This document shows positions 8,779-18,661 of a stretch of 64,000 bases of DNA, in pieces. Location: contig DLHY01000141.1 in assembly GCA_002483445.1 (NCBI GenBank), forward strand, positions 1-64,000. Direction: 5' to 3'. The notes beneath the pieces are model-generated. The model was not told where the DNA came from and searched no databases. It saw only the letters and a list, made by a program, of their open reading frames with translations. The position numbers were made by a program, and so were the translations under genes. The stretch is from Blastocatellia bacterium UBA7656. Its GTDB lineage: Bacteria; Acidobacteriota; Blastocatellia; UBA7656. Each line of letters begins with the position of its first letter. The first letter of the stretch is position 1.

Positions 8779-9012
8779 ATGTCTGCTCAAGAACTTGAAA
8801 CGATAATGACTCAGGTCGAACGGCTCTCGCCTGATGATCAGTTGCAAATCATCCGTCGCATCGCGGAGATGCTTGCAAGCGCGAGCAGGGCGCAACAACC
8901 ACGCCGCCTGATATATGGCGAATTTCGCAATGCTTCGGGAAAGATGTCGACCGAAGAGGATTTCAAAATCGCGGAGTGGCATCCGACGGAGAAAGATTTG
9001 GATGGGCCTTAA
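8779..9012 (+). CDS. VapB-like antitoxin of a type II toxin-antitoxin pair
   Basis: A 77-aa protein with a predicted N-terminal helical segment (M-S-A-Q-E-L-E-T-I-M-T-Q-V-E-R-L-S-P-D-D-Q) and a polar C-terminal tail, as in the short antitoxins encoded before PIN toxins in cyanobacteria and acidobacteria. GGAGGCCGG lies before the ATG. Its end overlaps the natural start of the next, frameshifted PIN gene by 11 bp, the standard coupling for these modules. Function is inferred from size and context; no DNA-binding fold is obvious. Confidence 0.65.
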   Translation: MSAQELETIMTQVERLSPDDQLQIIRRIAEMLASASRAQQPRRLIYGEFRNASGKMSTEEDFKIAEWHPTEKDLDGP

Positions 9013-9405
9013 ACACATTCTCGATACTCATGCTTGATCTGGTATCTGGAAGGCAATCTTCGGCTCGGCGCTGCGGCAAAAGCGGTGATGGATGATCCGG
9101 TTAGTGAGTTGATATTGCCAATCATTGCGCTTGCGGAGGCCGTAGACATAGTCGACAAGGGCCGCACTCGGATTACAGATGTGTCGATTCTTTTGGATCG
9201 AGTTCTCAACGATCCGAGAATTGAAATCTATTCTCTGACCTTCGAGGTGCTGGAGCAAAGCCTTGCTGCGACGGCAGTGCCGGAGATACACGATCGGCTC
9301 ATAGTGGCAACGGCCCTGCGCCTGCAAAGTCTCGGTCACGGGGTTGCCCTGTTGACGAAAGACAATCAAATCCTGACGGCTGCTCTCGTCCCCGTTGTCT
9401 GGTAG
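9002..9405 (+). pseudogene. VapC-like PIN-domain toxin, frameshifted near the N-terminus
   Basis: The ATG at 9002 reads M-G-L-K-H-I-L-D-T-H-A and then hits TGA at 9035. From 9034 the -1 frame continues I-W-Y-L-E-G to 9405. Together they give a complete PIN domain with all the usual acids: D in L-D-T-H-A, E in L-A-E-A-V-D, D in E-I-H-D-R-L-I-V-A-T-A and D in L-T-K-D-N. Adding one T at about 9034 restores the frame, so one base appears lost. Any protein started at the TTG at 9034 would lack the first catalytic Asp. Either the toxin is inactivated or this is a sequencing/assembly error; the antitoxin gene is intact. Confidence 0.8.
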
Positions 9406-9512
9406 CGCGGCAAAAAAAGGCACTCACTCGATCAATAAATGGCGCAATCGCTCGCCGCTTACTACACTACCAACCGTGGGCCGTCGAGAGCGCAGCGCGG
9501 AGGGCGCGCAGG

Positions 9513-9540
9513 TTGACACTTTTTCAAACCGTGTGTTAAT
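9513..9540 (+). promoter_or_regulatory. Candidate sigma-70 promoter of the ATP synthase operon
   Basis: A consensus -35 box TTGACA (9513-9518) lies 16 bases before GTTAAT (9535-9540), about 50 bases upstream of the first atp gene. The gap contains no other gene. The match is by eye only. Confidence 0.4.
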
Positions 9541-9589
9541 TTCGGTGACTTGAATCGGCGGTAAATTTCTCTCATAAGGGGACAAAGCT

Positions 9590-10072
9590 TTGCTGGCGAC
9601 TCTCTTGCTCGCCTTGTTGGAAGGCGGAGCAGACATATATCCGAACGGCTCGCTCATAGTCATATTCATCCTCTTCATCCTATTCGTCTTCCTGATGAAT
9701 CGCCTGCTGTTCAAACCCATCAGTCGAGTGCTCGACGAACGCGAAGCCCTCACAGACGGCGCAAAGACCGAATCTCGCGCCGCCGCTAATCAATACTCTT
9801 CGCGGCTCGCCGATTACGAAGCCGCCATACGAAGTGCGCGCGCCGAGAGCTATCGCAAACTGGAACAGGAACGCGCCGCGAAACTAGACCAGAGACGCCT
9901 GAGACTGGAAGAAGCCAAAGGCGCAGCCTCATCGGAAATCGAGCGAGCCAGAACTGAGATCGCCCATCAGACCGACGACGCGCGCCGTGCGCTTGCGACG
10001 GAATCGCGCCAGATCGCCGAGCAGATATCGCGCACCGTTTTGGGGCGCACAGTGGGAGGTGGGGCCGATTGA
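9590..10072 (+). CDS. ATP synthase F0 subunit b' (first b-type subunit)
   Basis: Peripheral-stalk subunit of the F1F0 ATP synthase (160 aa). A short periplasmic N-terminus is followed by one membrane helix (about residues 20-42, I-V-I-F-I-L-F-I-L-F-V-F-L), then the conserved R-L-L-F-K-P-I-S-R-V-L-D-E-R and a long charged coiled coil. The start is TTG at 9590 with AAGGGGA upstream. The gene ends in a 4-bp overlap with the second b-type gene. Presence of two different b-type genes implies a b/b' heterodimer stalk, as in phototrophs and several other phyla. Confidence 0.88.
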   Translation: MLATLLLALLEGGADIYPNGSLIVIFILFILFVFLMNRLLFKPISRVLDEREALTDGAKTESRAAANQYSSRLADYEAAIRSARAESYRKLEQERAAKLDQRRLRLEEAKGAASSEIERARTEIAHQTDDARRALATESRQIAEQISRTVLGRTVGGGAD

Positions 10073-10611
10073 TCGCTGAACTGTTTTCTCATCCATCTCT
10101 GCTTCTCGCCGGAGGGGGCGGAGGTTTTAGCAACCCTGATGTATGGAGGGTGATAAACCTTTTAGTCTTCGTCGTCATACTCGTTTACGTTTTCCGCAAT
10201 AAGATTCGCATAGGCAGCTTCTTCGACAACCGCGCCGCGACGATAGTCAAAGACCTCGAACAGGCGCGGCGCGATAAACAGGAAGCCGAACGAAAACTGG
10301 CCGAAGTCGAAGAACGCCTTTCGAGGCTCGATCAGGAAATCGTCGACATTCGCGCCGAGGCGGAGCGCGAAGCGGAGCGCGAGGCAGAAAGAATCCGGCA
10401 GGCGACCGAGGCTGATGTTGAAAAAATCCGGCAGACTGCCCAGCGCGAAATCGAAGGCGCTATGAAAGTCGCTCGCGCTTCCCTGCGCGCCTTCGTCGCC
10501 GATCATGCCGTAGAGATGGCCGAAGCGATCATCCGCCGCGAACTCAGCCCCGAAGACGACAAGCGAATACTGAGTAAATATGTCGATGAACTGCACGAGG
10601 TGAGCAAATGA
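10069..10611 (+). CDS. atpF: ATP synthase F0 subunit b
   Basis: Second stalk subunit (180 aa): a Gly-rich N-terminus (G-G-G-G-G-F-S-N-P-D-V-W), a membrane helix (about residues 27-44), then a long Glu/Arg-rich coiled coil and a C-terminal dimer/F1-binding part ending K-Y-V-D-E-L-H-E-V-S-K. The start is a TTG overlapping the stop of b' (TTGA), with GGGAGGTGG before it. The end overlaps the delta gene start (ATGA). The tight overlaps fit strict co-translation of stalk subunits. Confidence 0.9.
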   Translation: MIAELFSHPSLLLAGGGGGFSNPDVWRVINLLVFVVILVYVFRNKIRIGSFFDNRAATIVKDLEQARRDKQEAERKLAEVEERLSRLDQEIVDIRAEAEREAEREAERIRQATEADVEKIRQTAQREIEGAMKVARASLRAFVADHAVEMAEAIIRRELSPEDDKRILSKYVDELHEVSK

Positions 10612-11153
10612 GCGTTACCGCTGTCGCGCGCCGCTACGCCGAAGCTCTCGCGGATGTCGCCGGGGAGCGAAACGAGGTCGAGCAGATCGAATCAGAAGTG
10701 CGCGTTTTCACTGAAATGATGGCCGCAAGCCGCGAGCTTTACGACGTGTTCGCAAGCCCCGCGCTCTCGCATAGGGAAAAGAGCCGCGTGCTTGAATCGA
10801 TAATCGAGCGCGCGCGACCCGGTATGATGACGGCCAATCTGCTTCGCACCATGCTCAAACATTATCGATTGCATTACCTCGATGTGGTTCACGAGCAGTT
10901 CCGCCGCGAAATAAATCGTCGCCGCGGAGTCGTCCCCGCAGAAGTCACGACAGCCGGACCGGTCGCCTCGGCGGATCGCGAAATTTTAGCGCGGCGACTT
11001 GAGGAGATGACCGGCAAGCGCGTGGAGATCGAGTTCCGCACAGACCCATCGCTCGTCGGCGGCGCGGTCGCGCGCATCGGGTCAGTGGTCTACGACGGCT
11101 CGATCCGCACGCAGCTTCAAACCGTCAGGCAGAAGTTGAAACAAGAACAGTGA
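10608..11153 (+). CDS. atpH: ATP synthase F1 subunit delta
   Basis: OSCP-type delta subunit (181 aa) that joins F1 to the peripheral stalk. The N-terminal helical bundle begins V-A-R-R-Y-A-E-A-L; the C-terminal part carries the family pattern with G-G-A-V-A-R-I-G-S-V-V-Y-D-G-S-I-R-T-Q-L. The ATG overlaps the atpF stop by 4 bp. Its stop is followed at once by a heptad repeat tract that separates it from atpA. Confidence 0.92.
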   Translation: MSVTAVARRYAEALADVAGERNEVEQIESEVRVFTEMMAASRELYDVFASPALSHREKSRVLESIIERARPGMMTANLLRTMLKHYRLHYLDVVHEQFRREINRRRGVVPAEVTTAGPVASADREILARRLEEMTGKRVEIEFRTDPSLVGGAVARIGSVVYDGSIRTQLQTVRQKLKQEQ

Positions 11154-11260
11154 TGGGTGATGGGTGATGGGGGATAGGTGATGGGTGGCAAGAACAGAGC
11201 AGGTGAAGAGTTGACCAATCATCTATACCTCATAACCCATAACCCAACACCCATCACCTA
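11151..11260. repeat. Heptad repeat tract with inverted partner (TGATGGG type)
   Basis: The left side is 7-mers TGATGGG, TGATGGG, TGATGGG, GGATAGG, TGATGGG. About 45 bases later come reverse-complement 7-mers of the same type (CCCATCA, CCCAACA, CCCATAA). It fills the gap between atpH and atpA and begins at the atpH stop codon. Folding would give a long imperfect hairpin inside the operon mRNA. Confidence 0.8.
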
Positions 11261-11274
11261 ACTCGGAGACAGGG

Positions 11275-12795
<1,521 letters not shown>

Positions 12796-12878
12796 GTTTT
12801 CAGTTTTCAGTTTTCGGTTTTCAGTCGGATACTGAAGACCGCAGGCTGAAAACTGAAAACTGAAAACTGAAAACTGAC
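12796..12878. repeat. Heptad repeat tract with inverted partner (GTTTTCA type)
   Basis: Four tandem 7-mers GTTTTCA (one with G for A), a short unique core, then four tandem TGAAAAC. The two sides are exact reverse complements over most of their length. It fills the whole gap between the atpA stop and the atpG start, whose ATG therefore has no ribosome binding site of normal type. Confidence 0.88.
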
Positions 12879-12880
12879 TT

Positions 12881-13747
12881 ATGCCAAGCCTTCAGGACCT
12901 TCGCCGACGGGTACGAACCGTCCGCAATATGCAGAAGATAACGCGGTCTTACAAGATGGTTTCAGCCGCGAAACTTCGTCGCGCCCAGGAGCGAGTCGTT
13001 GCCGCGCGCCCCTACGCCAATACGATGATGCGAGTGCTTGGGCGACTCTCCGCGCGAGCGGGCGATTACCGGCATCCGTTGCTTGAACGCCGCGGAGATG
13101 AGCATTATGTGCTGGCTCTTGTGACTGCGGATCGCGGGCTTTGCGGCGCGTTCAACACCAATCTGATCAAGGCCGCGCAACAATTCCTCCGCGAGAACTC
13201 GGACAAGAAGACGGAGATGGTCACCATCGGGCGCAAGGGAAGAGATTTCTTCCGCCGCCGCAAAGTCGATATCGTTCAGGAATACATCAATGTCACGGCG
13301 CAGGGCGTCGATCACCAGGAGGCGGCCCGCATAGCCCGCGAGTTGATGGAGATGTTCACCAGTGAAGGCTCGACCGTTGATCGCGTCTTCGTCATTTACA
13401 ACGAATTCAAGTCGGTGCTGTCGCAGCGAGTCGTCGTCAAGCAGTTGCTGCCCATCGGCGCTGAGGCGTTCGGCGAAGCGGAAGAAGCTGGTATGGATTA
13501 CCTCTACGAGCAGCCGCCCGCCGAGTTGTTCGCGCGACTCCTGCCGCGATACGTTGAAACACAGGTTTTCTACTCGCTGCTGGAATCTGTGGCGAGCGAG
13601 CATGGCGCGCGAATGACGGCTATGGACGCGGCGTCGAAGAACGCGGGCGAGTTGATCGACTCGCTTACGCTTACGATGAATCGAGCGCGTCAGGCCTCGA
13701 TCACGCGCGAGATCATCGAAGTCGTTTCAGGCGCGCAGTCAGGATAG
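12881..13747 (+). CDS. atpG: ATP synthase F1 subunit gamma
   Basis: Central rotor shaft (288 aa). The N-terminal coiled-coil start (L-R-R-R-V-R-T-V-R-N-M-Q-K-I-T-R-S-Y-K-M-V-S-A-A-K-L-R-R-A) and the C-terminal M-T-A-M-D-A-A-S-K-N-A, L-T-L-T-M-N-R-A-R-Q-A-S-I-T-R-E-I are both present. Those fixed termini confirm the start even though only repeat sequence precedes it. The gene is the last of this atp cluster and is followed by a strong terminator. Confidence 0.97.
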   Translation: MPSLQDLRRRVRTVRNMQKITRSYKMVSAAKLRRAQERVVAARPYANTMMRVLGRLSARAGDYRHPLLERRGDEHYVLALVTADRGLCGAFNTNLIKAAQQFLRENSDKKTEMVTIGRKGRDFFRRRKVDIVQEYINVTAQGVDHQEAARIARELMEMFTSEGSTVDRVFVIYNEFKSVLSQRVVVKQLLPIGAEAFGEAEEAGMDYLYEQPPAELFARLLPRYVETQVFYSLLESVASEHGARMTAMDAASKNAGELIDSLTLTMNRARQASITREIIEVVSGAQSG

Positions 13748-13787
13748 CTGCGGCTTGCGTTTTTAGCGATGGAGCTAAGCAGGACCC

Positions 13788-13814
13788 AACGCCCCGCTGT
13801 GCGAGCGGGGCGTT
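13788..13814 (+). terminator. Rho-independent terminator after atpG
   Basis: A perfect 11-bp GC-rich stem (13788-13798 with 13804-13814), a five-base loop and a following T-rich stretch (TGATTTTTTA). It ends the first atp cluster, so beta and epsilon are not made from this transcript. Confidence 0.85.
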
Positions 13815-13823
13815 TGATTTTTT

Positions 13824-14300
13824 ATGACTACAGACCAGACGACACAGAGCCTGACGCTGATGAAACGGGTCGGCTACTGGCTGCCCGTGATTGCGATGAT
13901 AATCCTTATGTTCGGATTCTCGACCGACGTTTTTTCGGGCCAGAACACTCAAAGCATAATCGTCCGCGTTATACGATGGCTCGGATTCGATCCGAACTCC
14001 AGGGCTGCTTTGCGGATCAATTTCATCGCGCGCAAGGCCGCGCACCTGATCGAATACGCGCTGCTGGCTGCGCTGCTTTACAGAGCATTCCGTTCAGGCC
14101 GCTCTCCTCGATGGCGCGCAACGTGGGCGGCGCAGGCAATGACGGTCGTCATCGTCTGGGCGCTTTTGGATGAGTATCATCAGTCATTGACCCAGTCGCG
14201 CACCGGCTCGATTTACGATTCGCTAATCGATATGGCAGGCGGATCGCTTGCGCTCGCGGTGATTTACCTTTTGAGTCGAAGGAGGGAGAAAGCGATATGA
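13824..14300 (+). CDS. VanZ family membrane protein
   Basis: Small integral membrane protein (158 aa) of the VanZ family with about four predicted helices. Family marks are the N-terminal helix, K-A-A-H-L-I-E-Y-A-L-L in the second helix, D-E-Y-H-Q-S-L-T-Q-S-R-T-G-S-I-Y-D-S-L-I-D and the final helix. Biochemical role unknown for most members; VanZ itself affects teicoplanin susceptibility, which is not implied here. The start directly follows the atp terminator with no clear ribosome site; an ATG at 13860 is an alternative. Confidence 0.85.
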   Translation: MTTDQTTQSLTLMKRVGYWLPVIAMIILMFGFSTDVFSGQNTQSIIVRVIRWLGFDPNSRAALRINFIARKAAHLIEYALLAALLYRAFRSGRSPRWRATWAAQAMTVVIVWALLDEYHQSLTQSRTGSIYDSLIDMAGGSLALAVIYLLSRRREKAI

Positions 14301-14367
14301 CTCGCCTGATTCGACCGAGGCGAGTAAAATGGCGATAGCGAATTTCAGATTGATCAGGGAAAGAGCC

Positions 14368-14928
14368 ATGTCAACCGAAAGAGCGCGCAGACATTTCAAT
14401 GTAACTCAGTACCGGCGCATGATCGAAACCGGGATACTGAAAGAAGAGGATCGCGTCGAGTTGATCGAAGGGGAGATCGTCGAGACGAGTCCTATCGGAA
14501 GTCAACACGCATCTTGTGTGGATTCGTTGAATACGCTTCTGGTTATGAAACTCGGCCAGACAGCCAGAGTGCGCGTTGAGAATCCAATCCATCTGAACGA
14601 CTTCAGCGAGCCGCAGCCGGATATCGCCGTGCTGAAACTCCGCGCTGATCGTTATCGCGATCAGCATCCCGGCCCGCAGGATGCGCTTTTAGTGATCGAG
14701 GTGGCTGACACATCGGCGCAATACGACCGGAATGTAAAGATTCCTCTTTACGGGCGCGCAGGGATAGTCGAAGCGCGGCTCGTAGACCTGCAAAACGAAA
14801 TCATCGAAGTTCACACTCAACCCGGCTCAAGAGGCTATCATCGCTGCGACAAATTCGTTTCCGGTCAGGCCGTCAAATCTGCTTCCGTTCCGGGTCTTGA
14901 AATACCCTTTGATGAAATCATCGGGTGA
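14368..14928 (+). CDS. Uma2 family (DUF820) putative restriction-fold nuclease
   Basis: Uma2 protein (186 aa from the ATG at 14368, preceded by AGGGAAAG) with the PD-(D/E)xK-like pattern: D-R-V-E-L-I-E-G-E-I-V near the N-terminus, Q-P-D-I-A-V-L and L-L-V-I-E-V-A-D-T-S in the core. The usual E-Y-W-I-V-D-L segment is changed to E-A-R-L-V-D-L, so the conserved Trp is lost. Function of the family is unproven. One of three Uma2 genes in the window. The next gene starts 4 bp after its stop. Confidence 0.85.
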   Translation: MSTERARRHFNVTQYRRMIETGILKEEDRVELIEGEIVETSPIGSQHASCVDSLNTLLVMKLGQTARVRVENPIHLNDFSEPQPDIAVLKLRADRYRDQHPGPQDALLVIEVADTSAQYDRNVKIPLYGRAGIVEARLVDLQNEIIEVHTQPGSRGYHRCDKFVSGQAVKSASVPGLEIPFDEIIG

Positions 14929-14932
14929 TCGC

Positions 14933-15439
14933 ATGACAACGCTTGAAACTCCGCGGCTTCTGCTCAGACAATTCAAAGAATCCGATCTCGATTCTTATGC
15001 CGAAATGTGCGCCGACGAAGAAGTGATGCGCTACATCGGCGAGGGCCGCGCGCTTACGCGCGCCGAGGCGTGGCGAAATATGGCCGTGATTCTGGGCCAC
15101 TGGCATCTGCGCGGCTACGGTCTCTGGGCTGTCGAGGAAAAAGAGTCAGGATTGCTCGTCGGGCGCGCAGGTTTTTTCAATCCCGAAGGCTGGCCGGGAT
15201 TCGAGCTTGGCTGGCTGCTCGGTCGCCCGCATTGGGGAAAGGGCTTTGCTACAGAAGCCGCCCGCGCCGCGCTCGATCATGCTTTCTCTACGCTCAATCG
15301 AACTCGCGTCATCAGCCTGATTCGTCCTGGCAATGAAAGATCGATTCGCGTGGCCGAAAGGATTGGCGAAAAATACGAAACTACAATCGATGTCTCAGGC
15401 GCGGATGCGCTTCTTTATTCGATAAACCGCGACGCTTGA
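14933..15439 (+). CDS. GNAT family N-acetyltransferase (RimJ/RimL type)
   Basis: Acetyl-CoA-dependent transferase of about 168 aa. It opens with the L-E-T-P-R-L-L-L-R-Q-F motif of the RimJ/RimL branch; the acetyl-CoA loop is visible as L-G-R-P-H-W-G-K-G-F-A-T-E-A. N-E-R-S-I-R-V-A-E-R-I-G is the conserved helix near the C-terminus. The ATG at 14933 is used because the family start falls there. It abuts the convergent phosphodiesterase gene: one ends at 15439, the other at 15440, with no room for a terminator. Substrate unknown. Confidence 0.88.
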   Translation: MTTLETPRLLLRQFKESDLDSYAEMCADEEVMRYIGEGRALTRAEAWRNMAVILGHWHLRGYGLWAVEEKESGLLVGRAGFFNPEGWPGFELGWLLGRPHWGKGFATEAARAALDHAFSTLNRTRVISLIRPGNERSIRVAERIGEKYETTIDVSGADALLYSINRDA

Positions 15440-16777
15440 TTACTCAAGCACATTGCGCCCTTCAGCCGTTGGCAATTTCACTTTCATCAACCGGGCAAGC
15501 GTGGGGGCGATATCGATCATACGGATGCGTCCGAGATTTCCTGGTGCGATTCCTGGCCCTGCGATGAAGAAACTCGCATCCATTTCCTTCAACTCAGGAA
15601 AGTAGCCGTGCGTGCCGCCCGCTCTGCCCGCCTCGATCACCGTCGCGGTGAGATTGCCGCCGAAGCGATAGCCTGGACTAGCGCACAGCACGAAAGCCGC
15701 ATCAGGGAATCCTCCGATTCGCGCAGCCTCGCTTGATTCGATCACGCGATGAATGCCGCTTGCGGGCGCGTCAGCGAGTCGCTTCAACGCCTCTCGCGTT
15801 TTTTCGCGCGCCTCCGCGTCGTCTTTGTTTGCAAGCATCACCGCAATCGAGCCGCCCGCATACCAACCAATCGCCCGCCACGATTTCAGCTTGCCTTTAT
15901 CATCAACCGTCAGCAGTCCCGCTTCACGGAGAGCAGAGTTGATGTTTATCACCTTGTCCGTCTGGATGAAGCCGTGATCGGACACCACGCACACGATGGC
16001 CCGCCCGCCGCCCGCGCGTTCAGCCGCAGCGCGAAGAAGGCCGACGAGCGAGTCGATTTCTTCAAGTCCGGCGAAAGCCTTGCTGCTGTACGGGCCAGCG
16101 TCGTGCTGATCAGTGTCGAGACCCGAAAAATAACAGGTGATGAAACCGGGCTTCTTCTTTTCGATCACGTAAGCCATGAAAGCCGCGCGGCGCTTGTCCG
16201 CGGCAACGGTGTAGTCATTGCCTTCAGGGTATGGGCCGACCGCCGCTTCAGCTTCATTGAACAATCCGGGAGTTGAAAGCGCGCGGATGATTTTTTTGTC
16301 GTCCGGGGTTTCAGCCCTCCAGTACTGGACGATGTTGTAACGGATATTGGCCCCGACCGTCACGGGCCAGTCGACGCTCGCAGTGACTATCCCGGCATTG
16401 GCTGCCGCGTCCCAGAGGGTCGGCATTTTTATGTCTTCAGCGTACCAGTACCATCCGCTCATATTCTTTCCGTAAGGATCGAAAGGAGAATTGGCGAGGA
16501 TTCCATGCCTGGATGGCGCGACGCCCGTGACCATAGTCGTGTGGCTCGGATAAGTGACGGTCGGAAGCGCGCCCGTCACTCCCGTCGAATACGCGCCTTC
16601 ACGGACGAGTCGACGGAGGTTGGGAATCTTCAACCCATGCTTATCCGCTTCAAGGACGTAATCAGGCTTGAGTCCGTCGATTGAAATCAGCACGACCGGG
16701 ACTGTCGTTTGCGCAGATGCGAAAGGGTTCAGCGCAAGCGAGATGAGAAGAATAAAACCGAGCGCAGCTTTTTTCAT
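15440..16777 (-). CDS. Exported alkaline phosphatase-family phosphodiesterase (NPP type)
   Basis: Type I phosphodiesterase/nucleotide pyrophosphatase-like protein (445 aa) with a cleavable signal peptide. Metal and nucleophile residues of the alkaline phosphatase superfamily are visible: D in I-S-I-D-G-L, the catalytic Thr in L-P-T-V-T-Y-P-S-H, D and H in G-L-D-T-D-Q-H-D-A, and V-V-S-D-H-G-F. It probably acts in the periplasm on nucleotides or phosphodiesters; the exact substrate is unknown. AGGGAG precedes the ATG. Confidence 0.9.
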   Translation of the reverse strand: MKKAALGFILLISLALNPFASAQTTVPVVLISIDGLKPDYVLEADKHGLKIPNLRRLVREGAYSTGVTGALPTVTYPSHTTMVTGVAPSRHGILANSPFDPYGKNMSGWYWYAEDIKMPTLWDAAANAGIVTASVDWPVTVGANIRYNIVQYWRAETPDDKKIIRALSTPGLFNEAEAAVGPYPEGNDYTVAADKRRAAFMAYVIEKKKPGFITCYFSGLDTDQHDAGPYSSKAFAGLEEIDSLVGLLRAAAERAGGGRAIVCVVSDHGFIQTDKVININSALREAGLLTVDDKGKLKSWRAIGWYAGGSIAVMLANKDDAEAREKTREALKRLADAPASGIHRVIESSEAARIGGFPDAAFVLCASPGYRFGGNLTATVIEAGRAGGTHGYFPELKEMDASFFIAGPGIAPGNLGRIRMIDIAPTLARLMKVKLPTAEGRNVLE

Positions 16778-16806
16778 GTATGCTCCCTGGAAACCAGAAG
16801 TCAGTA

Positions 16807-16883
16807 GGTGACAGGGAACAGGTTACAGGTGACAGACTCGGATATTTCCCCCCTGTCCCCTGTCCCCTGTTCCCTGTCCCCTA
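16807..16883. repeat. Heptad repeat tract with inverted partner (GGGGACA type)
   Basis: 7-mers of the form TGACAGG, GAACAGG, TTACAGG, TGACAGA are followed after a short core by reverse-complement 7-mers (TGTCCCC, TGTCCCC, TGTTCCC, TGTCCCC). It lies in the gap between the amidohydrolase stop and the phosphodiesterase start. The same ACAGGGG family recurs at 38410. Confidence 0.82.
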
Positions 16884-16900
16884 CACCGCCCACCGCCCGC

Positions 16901-18196
16901 TTATTTGGGCGATTTGTAAACCTGACCGGCTTTCATCACGAACACCACTCGCTTCATCGCTTGAATATCAGCAATCGGATTGCCTTCGACCGCGATCACG
17001 TCCGCGAACTTGCCCGCTTCTATCGAGCCGATCTGTTTTTCCATTCTGAGAAGTTCGGCGGCGCGCGTCGTGGCCGAGCGAATCGCGTCAATCGGCTTCA
17101 TCCCGTAATCGCACATCAACAGGAATTCGCGAGCCGACGTGCCATGCTCGTAAGCTCCAACGTCAGTGCCGAAGGCGATCTTCACGCCCATGCGCATCGC
17201 TTTCTGAAACACTTCCCGGTGATGAGCGACTATGCGGCGACGAAGATCAGTGTTGTCCTCTTCGCTTTCGGGCAGATAAACGCCGAGCGTCGGACACCAG
17301 TATGTGCCATGTTCGACCATCAACTTGAGTGTCTCGTCATTCATCAGCATTCCGTGTTCGATTGATCTCACGCCGCCGCGAATGGCGTTGTTCGCGCCCT
17401 CGCCCCCGTAAGCGTGAGCCGCGACATCGCGCCCCCATCGGCGCGCTTCTTCGACGACTGCGCGCACGTCTTCAACCGATACCTGAGAGAGAGATTCGAG
17501 GGTGACAGGATTGACGTGGCGAAGAGTTCCCGTCGCGTAGAGTTTTATCCAGTCGGCTCCGTATTTGATCTGGCGTCGCACTTCGGCAACCATCGCTTCG
17601 CGCGAATCCGTAAGCGCGGCAGGCTCCGGAATCTGAATATCGGGATTGAGGCCCGTGTTGTTCATGTGGCCGCCCGTGATCGTAAGCGCGAGAGTCGAGA
17701 CTAACAGGCGCGGTCCCGGAATGATGCCGCGATTGATGCCGTCGCGGATGGCGACATCGGCAAAGCCCGCGCCCTCGCTGTCCACATCGCGCATGGTCGT
17801 AAATCCCGCTTCGAGGTCTTTGCGAACGGCGGCGACTCCCTGAACCGTGCGAAACGCCTGCGATTTCGTCACGACCGGCGGCGCACCACGCTCGTCTTCG
17901 GGTTGAAGCAGAACGTGCGTATGGCAATCGATCAGACCCGGCATCACTGTATAGCGCGAAAGATCGATAACCTGTGCGCCCGCAGGAATCTGAAGCCCCG
18001 CGCCGACTCTCTCTATGCGATCCTGGCGCACGAGTATGACCGCGTTTTCCGTCACTGATCCGTCGACCGGATTGATGAGCCTGCCGCAGCGAATAGCAGT
18101 TACCGCGCCCGTTTGCGCCTCCGTCGGCGCGAGGTCGGCGACGCCTGCAAGCAAAAAGAGAGCGACCAGTCCTGAAGCGAATTTTCGAATCATCAA
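16901..18196 (-). CDS. Exported amidohydrolase (imidazolonepropionase-like)
   Basis: Metal-dependent hydrolase of the amidohydrolase superfamily (431 aa) with a signal peptide ending about A-P-T-E-A-Q. Metal ligands: H-x-H in G-L-I-D-C-H-T-H, the probable carboxylated Lys in W-I-K-L-Y-A-T-G, H in V-A-A-H-A-Y, H in S-I-E-H-G and D in F-G-T-D-V-G. This set resembles the exported Xaa-Pro/Xaa-Arg dipeptidase-like branch. A periplasmic peptidase role would match the neighbouring S46 dipeptidyl peptidase, but this is inference. AAGGAGA lies upstream of two adjacent ATGs. Confidence 0.88.
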   Translation of the reverse strand: MMIRKFASGLVALFLLAGVADLAPTEAQTGAVTAIRCGRLINPVDGSVTENAVILVRQDRIERVGAGLQIPAGAQVIDLSRYTVMPGLIDCHTHVLLQPEDERGAPPVVTKSQAFRTVQGVAAVRKDLEAGFTTMRDVDSEGAGFADVAIRDGINRGIIPGPRLLVSTLALTITGGHMNNTGLNPDIQIPEPAALTDSREAMVAEVRRQIKYGADWIKLYATGTLRHVNPVTLESLSQVSVEDVRAVVEEARRWGRDVAAHAYGGEGANNAIRGGVRSIEHGMLMNDETLKLMVEHGTYWCPTLGVYLPESEEDNTDLRRRIVAHHREVFQKAMRMGVKIAFGTDVGAYEHGTSAREFLLMCDYGMKPIDAIRSATTRAAELLRMEKQIGSIEAGKFADVIAVEGNPIADIQAMKRVVFVMKAGQVYKSPK

Positions 18197-18219
18197 ATCT
18201 TTTCTCCTTTCATCATGGC

Positions 18220-18651
18220 TTACTCCCGAATAGAACGCGGATCAGGCGGATCGGGCGGATTTTCACGGATCGCGCGTTTATTGTCGTTCATGAAAATTTT
18301 TCGTTTGAACTGAGGTTTGGGACCGAAGTTCAACAAAAGGCCCACTTCGATTTCTGTTGCCCGCAGATAGTTCACCAGTTGCGCCTCGTGAGCTTCGTGT
18401 ATAGCTTCAGCAGCCTTCAACTCCAGAATTACAATGTCCTCAACTATCAAATCCGCGAAGTATTCGCCAACCATCTCGCCTTCGTAGAATACATCAATCG
18501 GTTGTTGCTGCTCGACTCTGAGGCCCAGCCGTCGAAGCTCCAACGCCAGCGAATTCTCATATACCTTTTCGAGGAATCCGTGTCCAAGCGTGTTGTAGAC
18601 CTTATAGAACGCCTTGATTATGCGGTCAGTCAATTCGCCATGTAGCAGCAT
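18220..18651 (-). CDS. GxxExxY protein (predicted PD-(D/E)XK nuclease fold)
   Basis: Small protein (143 aa) of the GxxExxY family: G-H-G-F-L-E-K-V-Y-E-N-S-L is the naming motif; V-G-E-Y-F-A-D-L-I-V and I-L-E-L-K-A carry the D and E-x-K of a nuclease-like core, and Q-L-V-N-Y-L-R is the following conserved helix. Start at 18651 has GAGAGG upstream. The coding sequence is flanked by an exact 35-bp direct repeat: one copy (18227-18261) encodes its last residues (P-P-D-P-P-D-P-R-S-I-R-E), the other lies just before its start and would encode the same peptide if read through. Activity unproven. Confidence 0.88.
   Translation of the reverse strand: MLLHGELTDRIIKAFYKVYNTLGHGFLEKVYENSLALELRRLGLRVEQQQPIDVFYEGEMVGEYFADLIVEDIVILELKAAEAIHEAHEAQLVNYLRATEIEVGLLLNFGPKPQFKRKIFMNDNKRAIRENPPDPPDPRSIRE
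18227..18261. repeat. 35-bp direct repeat, copy 1 (inside GxxExxY C-terminus)
   Basis: Identical over 35 bases to 18662-18696. It contains the 9-bp period GGATCAGGC, GGATCGGGC and encodes the C-terminal tail of the GxxExxY protein. Confidence 0.9.
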
Positions 18652-18661
18652 AAACGCCTCT

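Noticed and set aside
12796..12878. CRISPR-like array
   Set aside because: The units are 7 bp with no spacers and no cas genes in the window; this is a simple short tandem repeat with inverted partner.
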